Positions 26,571 to 38,195 of a stretch of DNA of 64,000 nucleotides are shown here, piece after piece (the stretch's first letter is position 1; every line of letters starts with the position of its first letter). Source of the stretch: Microbacterium amylolyticum (GTDB taxonomy: Bacteria; Actinomycetota; Actinomycetes; Actinomycetales; Microbacteriaceae); assembly GCF_011046975.1 (NCBI RefSeq), contig NZ_CP049253.1, positions 1,364,001 through 1,428,000 of the forward strand, written 5' to 3'. The position numbers and the translations under genes were made by a program. The notes under the pieces are model-generated. The model did not search any database. It was not told where the DNA came from and worked only from the letters and a program-made list of their open reading frames with translations.

Positions 26571-28736
26571 TCAGCGCGCGCGGCGTGCGTCCCGTCGCCA
26601 CACGATCAGCCAGCCAGCCAGCACCAGCCAGGCCAGTACGAAGGATCCGGCGAGCACGGGGAACGGCGGCGGCAGGAACCGCACCGTGACTTCCTCGCCC
26701 GCGGCGGCGGTGACGTCGACGGTGAGCAGATAGTCGCGAACCGGGTCAGCAAAGGAGCCGGCCGACACCTCATAGCCGGGGAACGGCAACCGGCTGAGCA
26801 CAACCCGGGGGTCGGAGCCGACGGCGTCGACGGAGAAGGTGACGGAGGTGTCCGACTGCGCCGTGACGGTGACTGCGGTACCCTCGCCCGTCCAGGTGAC
26901 GCCTCCGGCGCTCGGCAGTTCCTCGTCGCGCTGCAGGTACCAGTTCCAGTCGAGGTCGTCGGCGACGTGCCATCCGTCCGGAACCACGGGCTGGTCCGGG
27001 TAGGTGGCCTTGGCGGCGATGATCGTGGAGATGCTCATCAGGTCGCTGACGCGCTCGCCGGTGTCGGGGTCGATGCTCCAGAGCGTGTCGAGCGCGTCTT
27101 CGCAGGTGAGTCCGCGCAGATCGCTGCAGAGGTCGTCGGCGAAGGATTCAAAGGGCAGCACCGTGTACACGCTGGCGACGGGCGTTTCACTGAGGTACCA
27201 GAGGTTGCCCATCAGGCGCTCGTCCCAGCTGGCGGGGGTGTTCTGCCCTGTGTAGTAGTTGCCGACGACGATCGCATCGCCCCGCGGTTCGTCGAGAACG
27301 GATCGCAGCTCATCGGTGGAGGTGGGCGCGTTGACCGTTGGCATCGGTGATTCACGGAACTGCAGCATCTGCGCACCGGCGACGCCCACGGTGATGGCGA
27401 TGCTGAGCAGCACGGCCACCGTGACCTGGCGGGTGCGCGCGCGAGTGGCGTGCAGGTAGAAGATCGCCACGAGCACCAGCTGGGCGATGAACGTGACGAG
27501 GATCGATTTCCACGACCACATCTCTTCCACCCACCCGATGTAGGTGGTGGCGGCGATCACGGCAACGGCCGCCCAGGCGCGCGCCCGCGTGACGCGATAC
27601 GGGTAGGCGCGGGTGGCGGCGACGACGAGCACGATGATCACGGCGATCGCCACGTAGGGCATCATGCGCAGCGGCCAGCGCAGCGCCCCCATTTCGCTGG
27701 GGGCGAGGATGAAGGCCAGCATCACGGCGCCGAAGATCCACACCGGCAGCAGCCGGATCACGGCGTCGCGCGCGATGGGGAGGAACAGCGGGATCAGCGG
27801 CAGTAGCCAGGCGATGTACACCAGCGGCCCCTGCGTGGTGTCGCCCCAGAACGATTTGATCGTGGCGGTTGTCAGGGGCGATCCGGCCGAGAGTAGATCG
27901 GTGATGTCGGCGTTGAGGAAGTGCTCGTTGGCGAAGGGGTCGGATGAGCGCTCGGTGACGGGGGCGGTGGCGATGGCGGGCAGGTATATGACGATCGTCC
28001 ACGCCGCTCCCCAGGCGGAGGCCAAGAGCGTGCGGATGATGCGGGTACCGTCGCGGTGGACGATGTGGCGCACGAGCGATTCGACGAGGATGATCACGAG
28101 CACCATCACGCCGAACACGTAGCCGATGGTCACGAGCGTGAAGCTGAGGATCACGTACGGCACGGGCGATTTGCCGTGTTCGACGGTGCGGCGCAGCGCC
28201 CACCACAGCAGGGGGAAGAGGCACGCGTCGAACAGGCCCGTTGACCACGATGCTGCGTCTATGTAGACGGTGAACCCGGCTGCGGGGGCGAGCACGCCGG
28301 CGAGCGCCGCCCAGGGGCGGGAGGCCCCCATGTCGCGTGCCAGCAGGAACATGCCGGCGGAGAACAGGGCGAGGAAGGCGATCTTCCACACGGTCACGTG
28401 CAGCGCGGCGTCGGGCGAGATGTAGGCGGTGAGCCCGATCAGCCAGGTGACGGGGCTGAGGATGCCCCACTGCCCCTCGGCGAAGTAGTTGCCGCCCTGC
28501 CAGGCGGAGGGGTTGAGGATGGGCAGGCGTCCCTGCGACAGGTGCTCGCCCAGGGCGTACCACTGGCCGAACGATCCGCGCTCGGTGTCGTCGGTGAAGT
28601 AGAAGCGCGGGTTGATGATCAGCCGCGACAGGGCGATGAGGATCGTGACCGAAACGGCGATCAGCGGCCAGCGCAGGCGCTGGATGAGCATCTCGGTGGC
28701 CGGTGCCCCGGTGGTGGTGCTGGGGGCGTCGGTCAT
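26571..28736 (-). CDS. Large GT-C/YfhO-like integral membrane protein
   Basis: 721 residues from the ATG at 28736 with GGGAGGAA before it. About twelve membrane segments lie in residues 22-490. After TM1 the extracytoplasmic loop has an acidic FTDDTERGSFGQWYALGEHL followed by RLPILNPSAWQGGNYF, the layout of YfhO-like GT-C glycosyltransferases that use polyprenyl-linked sugars. The C-terminal 200 residues are an outer soluble domain, and the last segment (FVLAWLVLAGWLIVW) with an Arg-rich end anchors the tail. It is divergent from rmlA and shares a 76-base promoter region. Function as a surface glycan transferase is inferred from topology and context. Confidence 0.75.
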   Translation of the reverse strand: MTDAPSTTTGAPATEMLIQRLRWPLIAVSVTILIALSRLIINPRFYFTDDTERGSFGQWYALGEHLSQGRLPILNPSAWQGGNYFAEGQWGILSPVTWLIGLTAYISPDAALHVTVWKIAFLALFSAGMFLLARDMGASRPWAALAGVLAPAAGFTVYIDAASWSTGLFDACLFPLLWWALRRTVEHGKSPVPYVILSFTLVTIGYVFGVMVLVIILVESLVRHIVHRDGTRIIRTLLASAWGAAWTIVIYLPAIATAPVTERSSDPFANEHFLNADITDLLSAGSPLTTATIKSFWGDTTQGPLVYIAWLLPLIPLFLPIARDAVIRLLPVWIFGAVMLAFILAPSEMGALRWPLRMMPYVAIAVIIVLVVAATRAYPYRVTRARAWAAVAVIAATTYIGWVEEMWSWKSILVTFIAQLVLVAIFYLHATRARTRQVTVAVLLSIAITVGVAGAQMLQFRESPMPTVNAPTSTDELRSVLDEPRGDAIVVGNYYTGQNTPASWDERLMGNLWYLSETPVASVYTVLPFESFADDLCSDLRGLTCEDALDTLWSIDPDTGERVSDLMSISTIIAAKATYPDQPVVPDGWHVADDLDWNWYLQRDEELPSAGGVTWTGEGTAVTVTAQSDTSVTFSVDAVGSDPRVVLSRLPFPGYEVSAGSFADPVRDYLLTVDVTAAAGEEVTVRFLPPPFPVLAGSFVLAWLVLAGWLIVWRRDARRAR

Positions 28737-28752
28737 GGAGTTCCTCCCGGTC

Positions 28753-28786
28753 GTGAACCCCAGCGATGTTATCTTGCGGGGTTCAC
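28753..28786. promoter_or_regulatory. Operator-like inverted repeat in the divergent GT-C / rmlA promoter region
   Basis: GTGAACCCC at 28753-28761 is mirrored as GGGGTTCAC at 28778-28786 around a 16-base centre that contains TGTTAT, a possible -10 element. It lies between the GT-C-like gene and rmlA and could control both. Confidence 0.45.
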
Positions 28787-28812
28787 ACACGTATGCATGA
28801 CACGATGTTCTC

Positions 28813-32073
<3,261 letters not shown>

Positions 32074-32088
32074 GGTCGGCGCGCCCAC

Positions 32089-32784
32089 GTGACGGCAGGG
32101 CTACCCCGAAATACGCTCAAAGACGTGACGGGGAGCGTTAACGGTTCAGTGCGGCCTGCGGGCGTTCTTGTGGCGTGTGCGCTGAGCCTAGGACTGGCTC
32201 TGACGCCGCTGACGGCCTCGTTCGACACCGCTGTGGCGGTGGCCGCGACGCCTGCTCCGGACGAAGGCGCTCAGAATCCCTCCCCCTCGGCGCAGCCGAG
32301 CACGGATCCAGAGCCGCAGCCGCAGCCATCGACGGATCCGGAGCCCGATCCCGATCCCGATCCCGAGCCGGAACCTCCGCAGCCATCGCCGGATCCCGCG
32401 CCGCAGCCCGAACCTGAGCCGGAGCCTGAGCCGCACCCGGAGCCCGCCCCGGCACCCTATTACCCGCCGGCTCCGGCACCCGCGCCTGCCCCGGCACCCG
32501 CTCCCGCACCCGATCAGGAACCAGAGCCCACGGAAACGCCGGAACCAACCGAGGCCCCGGAGCCCGCTCAGACGCCAACGCTCACTCCGACACCAACACC
32601 GACGGCATCGCCCACCCCCACGCCCACGATCACGGGCACGCCGCTTGTCGAGTCGGATTCGCGCGGGGGCGAGTGGCTGCTGATCGTGGCCGTGATCGGT
32701 TCGGTCGGCATTGTCGGCGTTGGTGCCACAGCGATCGCGCTAACGGTGCCGTGGCGGCGCGTGTTTGGCGGGTCGGCGGGCTGA
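32089..32784 (+). CDS. Pro/Glu-rich surface protein with signal peptide and C-terminal membrane anchor
   Basis: 231 residues from GTG at 32089; a GTG at 32125 would give a 219-residue protein with a more compact signal peptide. An N-terminal hydrophobic stretch (VLVACALSLGLALTPLTA) ending in VAVAATPAP is a signal peptide. Residues 58-190 are low complexity: repeated PEP, PDP, PAPA and later TPTPT units. A C-terminal membrane segment (LLIVAVIGSVGIVGVGATAIALTV) is followed by PWRR. No LPxTG is present. It follows the rml operon by 15 bases and is probably co-transcribed. It looks like a wall-spanning stalk; binding partners are unknown. Confidence 0.75.
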   Translation: MTAGLPRNTLKDVTGSVNGSVRPAGVLVACALSLGLALTPLTASFDTAVAVAATPAPDEGAQNPSPSAQPSTDPEPQPQPSTDPEPDPDPDPEPEPPQPSPDPAPQPEPEPEPEPHPEPAPAPYYPPAPAPAPAPAPAPAPDQEPEPTETPEPTEAPEPAQTPTLTPTPTPTASPTPTPTITGTPLVESDSRGGEWLLIVAVIGSVGIVGVGATAIALTVPWRRVFGGSAG

Positions 32785-32808
32785 TCCGCCACCACTGACC
32801 AGTGCGGA

Positions 32809-34404
32809 CTATGCCGTTGTGTCTCCGGGCATCAGCGCTGCCTTGAAGGTCTTGAAGAGGATGACGATGTCGCCCATCACGGACCAGTTCTCGACGTACG
32901 AGAGGTCCAGGCGCACGCTGTCGTCCCACGAGAGGGTGTTGCGCCCGGATACCTGCCACAGCCCCGTCATGCCGGGCTTCACCAGGAAGCGGCGGTGTAC
33001 GTGGTCGTCGTACAGCTCGACCTCGCGCAGGATCGGCGGGCGGGGGCCCACGAGCGACATCGAGCCGCCGAGCACGTTGAACAGCTGGGGCAGCTCGTCC
33101 AGGCTGTATTTGCGCAGGATCCGGCCAATGCCCGTCACGCGCGGGTCGTCCTTCATCTTGAACTGCACCTTGTTGCCGTAGTCCTGGGCGTCCAGCAGCG
33201 AGGCCAGTTCGGCGTCTGCGCCCACCTTCATCGAGCGGAACTTCAGCATCTGGAACTCGCGCCCATGACGGCCGATGCGGGTCTGCTTGTAGATCACCGG
33301 GCCCCTCGACGTGAACTTCACGAGCGCCGCGATCACGATCAGGACGGGGCTGAGCACGGCGATGATGAAGAAGGAGCCGAAGAGGTCCATCATCCGCTTG
33401 ACGAAGCGCTGACCGGCCGAGAACCGCGGGGTTTCCACGTGCATCAGCGGCAAGCCCGAAACGGGGCGGGTGTGAATGCGCGGGCCGGCGATGTCAGTCA
33501 GGTTGGGGGCGAGCACCAGGTGCTGTTTGCCGGCCTCCAGCGACCACGAAATCTGCTTCACGCGCTGCGGCCCGAGCTCATCGGTGCTGGTGATGACCAC
33601 CGTGTCGGCGCCGGTGACCTCGATGGCGCGTTCCACCGAATTCACGCTGCCCATCACGGGGATGTCAGAACCGCTGAGTTCGCCGGCAACGCGTCCGCTG
33701 GGGATGCAGGCACCCGCCACGACATAGCCGGATGCCTTGGTGCGTTTGAGTTCGTTAGAGATGTGCTTGACCGAGGCTTCCGAGCCCACCAGCAGAACGC
33801 GAGCAGAGTACTGACCCTTACGGCGCTGTTTACGCAACCAGATTCGCCAGAAGTATCTAGCGAGCACCAGGCCCCCAAGCCCGGCGGGGAGCGCGATCAA
33901 CAGATATCCGCGCGCAATTTCGACTCGGAAGGCGAAGCCGAAGATCGCGATGATGCCAAACAGCATCACGCTGGTATCGAAAATGCGGCGATACTCGTCG
34001 GATCCGACGCCGATCACGCGATCGGAGCGGGTGTCGTTCAGCGCGAGGCCGATCAGCCACGCCCCCACCAGCAGAACTGACAGCAGGGTGTAGGACGTCA
34101 GAATGGGCCAGGCCCGAAACGCAGCGGGCATGGCGAGGTCGGTGTGGAAACCGAGCCAGCCGATCTGCGAGCCGAAAACGGCCGCGAGAACGATCAGGGA
34201 ATCGGTGATGCGCAGGTATCCGGCGTATCGCGCTCGCCAGTCGAATGATGCAGGCTTCCCCGCGGCGACCACGGGAACCTTGCCACTGGCGGTTCGGACA
34301 ATTGACGGCAACTCACCCGACGCTGCCCGCGCGCGCGCAGCCGTCACTGTTGCTGCCACCTCCGAGCCTGACTGCTCGGCTGGCCTCGTGATCTCGGTTG
34401 TCAC
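32809..34404 (-). CDS. Polyprenyl-phosphate sugar-1-phosphate transferase (exopolysaccharide priming enzyme)
   Basis: 531 residues from the GTG at 34404, preceded by GAGAGGCGACGG; the frame is open a little further without a good site. A cytoplasmic start of about 65 residues is followed by four membrane segments, a CoA-binding-like fold (ARVLLVGSEASVKHI), a fifth membrane segment (LFGSFFIIAVLSPVLIVIAAL), and the C-terminal bacterial sugar transferase domain with IYKQTRIGRHGREFQMLKFR, DDPRVTGIGRILRKYSLDEL and GPRPPI. This is the WbaP/CpsE/EpsE layout: it puts the first sugar-1-phosphate on undecaprenyl phosphate and starts the repeat unit. It lies downstream of the frameshifted acyltransferase on the same strand. 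Confidence 0.93.
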   Translation of the reverse strand: MTTEITRPAEQSGSEVAATVTAARARAASGELPSIVRTASGKVPVVAAGKPASFDWRARYAGYLRITDSLIVLAAVFGSQIGWLGFHTDLAMPAAFRAWPILTSYTLLSVLLVGAWLIGLALNDTRSDRVIGVGSDEYRRIFDTSVMLFGIIAIFGFAFRVEIARGYLLIALPAGLGGLVLARYFWRIWLRKQRRKGQYSARVLLVGSEASVKHISNELKRTKASGYVVAGACIPSGRVAGELSGSDIPVMGSVNSVERAIEVTGADTVVITSTDELGPQRVKQISWSLEAGKQHLVLAPNLTDIAGPRIHTRPVSGLPLMHVETPRFSAGQRFVKRMMDLFGSFFIIAVLSPVLIVIAALVKFTSRGPVIYKQTRIGRHGREFQMLKFRSMKVGADAELASLLDAQDYGNKVQFKMKDDPRVTGIGRILRKYSLDELPQLFNVLGGSMSLVGPRPPILREVELYDDHVHRRFLVKPGMTGLWQVSGRNTLSWDDSVRLDLSYVENWSVMGDIVILFKTFKAALMPGDTTA

Positions 34405-34524
34405 CCGTCGCCTCTCCGCATCCCCACAGCCTCTCGGCACAGTGAAGTCTACCCCAGTGGCACCTTCCCGTTCATAGCCCGGGCCGCGCGCAACGGCTCA
34501 GCGCGTCCCGCCGGTTCGGCACAA

Positions 34525-36625
34525 TCATTGCGGGTCTGGGAATCCGGCTTGTTCCTTCAGTTCATGAAGCAGTGGCTCCGACAGCGAACGGCCAAATGTC
34601 TCCGTGAAGTGCCCGGCGTCCCTATAGACATGGACATTTCCGATCACCACGGGGCAAGCACCGTCGGCACAGAACCAGTTCGACATGTCTACGACCTCCG
34701 CCCCCTGCACTCGATCGGCAGCGACTGCCAGCACCTCATTCTCGAAATCAACGGTTGCTTCCTCGACTGAACGACTGCACGGGGTATGCGGCGTCTTCAC
34801 GCCGCAACCGATGAGCTCTAGCGTGGTGCGGGGGTAGTCGCGAATCGCAAGAATCGTTGCGCCTCGGTCGATGAGTGGTTGCCACGCTGACTCATATCCC
34901 TGAACGCCCGCGTTGAAGCTCTCCGCACCAGTGTCAGGATCGCGAAACGCTCGGTTCTGGGCGATCGCAGACGTGAGGACGTACTCGTACGCTTCCTCTT
35001 CGGCGAGGAAAGCAGTCAGGTCCGAGACCCACTCATCGCAGGTCGTACGCCAGGTGTCATCAGACTGCGTACGAGACGCGTTGTTGAACGTGCACGAGTG
35101 CTTGAAATAGGTATCGAGCCGCCAACCGTATCGGTCAGCAATTTCTGCGTACGCAGGCATCCATACTGCGGCGTGCGAATTACCGATCAGTGCGATACGT
35201 GTCTCGGAGCTTGGGTCTCCCCATACGCACTGCTTGATCTCAGTGCCCGTCATTCCGGTCGAGCATTCTGCATCGAACAGCGGAGACACGTCGTCGTACG
35301 GCGAAGAAGGAAAAACCGCTGTTTCCTCAAGCTCGCCGTCGCACTCTGCGTCAACAGCGAGCGAACGGGCTCCGAAACAATCACTCGACATCGCTGCAAG
35401 GATGGCAACACGGTCAACTTCGGCGCGATGTTCAACGGCAATGACCCCAGCCGCGCTGACGCAGCTGACTCCAATTGCCGCAGTGACGGAGAGTGCCAGG
35501 GCGAGCCGGCGGTTCCGCGGTCGCGATGAAGCTCGCGCGCGCAATATAGGGTCTTCAACGAGCTTTTTTGTCAGGAAAGCCAGAGAAAGCGCTCCGCCGA
35601 TCACTGCAAGACCAGTCTTCCAACCCGCTTCTGACATATCGCGAACTTCCAGCGCGAAGATTAGGATCGGCCAATGCCATAGGTACACGCCGTAGCCCAG
35701 GCCACCAAGCCATACCAGGGGCTTTGAGGATAGAAGGCTACTTGCCCCCCCACTTGGCCTCCTGCTGCCCCGTCACAATTATCAGGCAGGCCGCGACCAC
35801 GGGAATCAGAGCGACGTACCCCGGGAAAAGATCAGCGACAGGAAGCACCGCTCCGACAGTTACCACTGCGATGAGCGCGATCCATGAAAGTACTGCCGCG
35901 ACCTGCGCGGGGAGCTTGACTTTATCGATGGTTAAGGCGAGCAAAGAGCCTAGCCCGAACTCCCATACCCGCGTCAAGGTACTGAAATACGCGAACTGTT
36001 GGTCGGATCCGGTCTGCAGCACGGACCAGACGAACGACACCACAATAAGGGCGGCGACAGCGACAACCGCTGCGCGTTTCGTGCTCGTTCCGGACCGACG
36101 CACGATGAACGCGACGAGGAGGAACAGGACAAACCAGATCACGTAGAACTGACCTTGGATCGACATCGCCCAGAAATGCTGGACGGGCGATCTCGTCGTG
36201 TCAACAGCGAGATAGTCCACGGAGTTGAAAGCGAGGAACCAGTTCTCCCAGTACGAAGCCGACGCGAGGATCTGAAGAAACCCGTCACGCCACGATGCGT
36301 ACGGCCGGACGACGATGGTCAGAACGAGTACAGCGCCAAGAACGACTGCTGCCTGCGGAAGCAAGCGCATGGCGAGGCGGCCGAAGAACGTTCTCGCTCG
36401 CACATGTCCGAATCGCCGCGTCTGGCTGAGGAGCGTCGCCGTGACGAGGAAGCCGGCGATCGTAAAGAATACGTCCACGCCACCGGATACGCGGTTGAAC
36501 CAGATGTGGAAGACCGCGACGAGCATGAACGCCACGGTGCGGAGGCCTTCGATCTCAGGACGATAGGTCGAGCGTACGACCTCACGGGATGAGTACGCCG
36601 TCTTCGTTATGCGGGTCTCGTTCAT
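34525..36625 (-). pseudogene. OafA/YrhL-type acyltransferase with SGNH domain, frameshifted in a G7 run
   Basis: Two frames together make one gene. The 5' part (36625-35738) has the acyltransferase_3 start YRPEIEGLRTVAFMLVAVFH and GGVDVFFTIAGFLVTA, with the catalytic His. It stops at TAG just after a run of seven G (35735-35751 region, C7 on the plus strand). Removing one G restores the frame through SSKPLVWLGGLGYGVYLWHW into the 3' part, which holds the last membrane segments and an SGNH hydrolase domain (IGNSHAAVWMP, and a C-terminal DAGHFTE block with Asp and His). The full protein would have about 690 residues and would O-acetylate or acylate a surface glycan. The break may be a real mutation, a reversible phase switch or a sequencing error in the homopolymer. 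Confidence 0.85.
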
Positions 36626-36766
36626 AGTCTCTTCGGCGTCGGGGTGCTCACGGGAACACTGGTCATGCGGCGCTTCGGGCATCTGGCGTGGTCAACGCCT
36701 GCGAAGATCACGAACGATCAAGCACGCTGATCAAGCACACGCAATTCGCCGCGTCTCACCATACTG

Positions 36767-36827
36767 GCTCTTCACGAACGAGGGTGTAGCGCGGGCCTGA
36801 AGCCTCCGGCCTCGAGCAGCGATCTTG
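36767..36827 (-). pseudogene. Remnant of the end of an ISL3-family element
   Basis: These 61 bases match the terminal repeat and transposase C-terminus of the full ISL3 copy at 45705: GGCTCTTCACGAACGAGGGTGTAG corresponds to its terminal repeat, and the complementary frame reads SLLEAGGFRPALH, against SLLESGGFRPHLH there. The remnant ends exactly where the IS3 element begins at 36828. The gene itself is lost. Confidence 0.8.
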
Positions 36828-36896
36828 GGGCGTGAGGAACGAATCGGTGACAACTGATCGTTAGTGCCGGGAGGCGCTGGCGGGGAGGATGTCATC

Positions 36897-37202
36897 ATGC
36901 CCGGTCCCTATCCCAGAGAGTTCCGCGAGGACGTTGTCGCGGTCGCTCGTAGCCGTGAGAGCGGCGTCACCATCAAGCAGATCGCCACTGACTTCGGTAT
37001 CAGCGAAGCAACGTTGCAGAACTGGCTCCGCCAAGCTGACGTCGAGGAAGGCAACCGTCCTGGCCAGACCGCCGCGGACGCGGCTGAGACCCGTGAGCTG
37101 AAGAAGCGAATCCGGCTGCTCGAGCAGGAGAACGAGGTGCTCCGGCGCGCGGCGGCGTATCTGTCGCAGGCGAACCTGAAACTCGGTGGCTCCCCAAAAT
37201 GA
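36897..37202 (+). CDS. IS3-family transposase OrfA
   Basis: 101 residues from the ATG at 36897, preceded by GGGGAGGATG. Residues 5-50 are the transposase_8 HTH (REFREDVVAVARSR, TDFGISEATLQNWLRQADVE), followed by a leucine-zipper helix (TRELKKRIRLLEQENEVLRRA). It provides DNA binding to the element ends. OrfA and OrfB overlap by ATGA at 37199-37202, so OrfB may be made by coupled restart, or as a fusion by frameshifting as in other IS3 members. Confidence 0.93.
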   Translation: MPGPYPREFREDVVAVARSRESGVTIKQIATDFGISEATLQNWLRQADVEEGNRPGQTAADAAETRELKKRIRLLEQENEVLRRAAAYLSQANLKLGGSPK

Positions 37203-38074
37203 CGTACCCGCTCGTTGCTGAGCTCGCCGACGCGGGGATCCCCGTGACGGTGTCGTGCCGGGTCCTCAAGCTCGCCCGCCAGCCCTACTATCGCTGGCGA
37301 AACGACCCGGTGCGGGATGCCGATGTGCTCCGCGCGTATCGGATCAACGCGCTGCACGACGCGCACCACGACGACCCGACGTTCGGCTATCGATACCTCG
37401 CCGACGAAGCGCGGCGGGCGGGGTGGCGGATGAGTCGGTGGACGGCGTGGAAGCTGTGCTCGCAGGCCGGGATTCTCTCGTCCGCGCAGCGCCGACGGCG
37501 CGGGAAGGGTAAGAACGCCGGCCCGCCCGTGTTCGACGATCACGTGCAACGAGTGTTCCGCGCAGACGCGCCGAATCGGCTCTGGCTCACGGATATCACG
37601 GAGCATTGGACGAGCGAAGGCAAGCTCTACTGTTGCGCGATCAAGGATGTCCGCTCCAACCGGATCGTGGGGTACTCGATCAGCGACCGGATGACCGCGA
37701 AGCTCGCCGTCGATGCCGTCCGCAACGCCGTCGCCCGCCGCGGTGAGATCGCCGGGTGCATCCTGCACGCCGACAGGGGTAGCCCGTTCCGCAGTCGTGC
37801 CATGGCCCGCGAGCTACGCCGCCACGACATGGTCGGATCGATGGGCCGTGTCGGCGCCGCCGGGGACAACGCGGCCATGGAGTCGTTCTGGTCGCTCCTG
37901 CAGACCAACGTGCTCAACCAGCAGCGCTGGACAACACGGCAGGAGCTGCGTCTCGCGATCGTCGTCTGGATCGAGCGGAAGTACCACCGCCAGCGCGCCC
38001 AGGACACCCTCGGCGGGTTGACTCCCATCGAGTTCGAAGCCAAGCTAGCCGAGCCGCTCACACTCGCGGCCTAA
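37199..38074 (+). CDS. IS3-family transposase OrfB (catalytic subunit)
   Basis: 291 residues. The HTH_21 region (HDAHHDDPTFGYRYLADEAR) precedes an rve integrase core: LWLTDITEHWT (first Asp), ILHADRGSPFRS (second Asp) and DNAAMESFWSLLQ (Glu) give a complete DDE triad. The end has the usual RKYHRQRAQDTLGGLTPIEFE. It appears functional. Confidence 0.94.
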   Translation: MTYPLVAELADAGIPVTVSCRVLKLARQPYYRWRNDPVRDADVLRAYRINALHDAHHDDPTFGYRYLADEARRAGWRMSRWTAWKLCSQAGILSSAQRRRRGKGKNAGPPVFDDHVQRVFRADAPNRLWLTDITEHWTSEGKLYCCAIKDVRSNRIVGYSISDRMTAKLAVDAVRNAVARRGEIAGCILHADRGSPFRSRAMARELRRHDMVGSMGRVGAAGDNAAMESFWSLLQTNVLNQQRWTTRQELRLAIVVWIERKYHRQRAQDTLGGLTPIEFEAKLAEPLTLAA

Positions 38075-38195
38075 GCCGAACCTGTCACCAGTTCGTTCCT
38101 CACGCCCGTCGGAGCCTCTTACGGCTACAGTCGGACCGACCACTGCCGATGCCAACCAAAAGGCAAAAGCCCCCGTCGACCGGAGCCTCACCACG

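Larger units (their letters stand above)
36828..38107 (+). mobile_element. Complete IS3-family insertion sequence
   Basis: About 1280 bp. Terminal inverted repeats: GGGCGTGAGGAACGAATCGG at 36828 and, on the other strand from 38107, GGGCGTGAGGAACGAACTGG; the match continues with GTGACA. Two overlapping genes lie inside, both intact. No matching target duplication is visible (CTT against GTC), so the exact insertion event is unclear. It interrupts an ISL3 remnant. Confidence 0.9.

Noticed and set aside
27352..28563. 403-residue minus-strand frame rich in Arg/His inside the GT-C-like gene
   Set aside because: It is the other frame of the same strand in a membrane protein gene; the composition is typical of an off-frame reading.
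32280..32620. Non-coding tandem repeat
   Set aside because: The repetitive DNA is in frame and encodes Pro/Glu and Thr/Pro repeats of a secreted protein.
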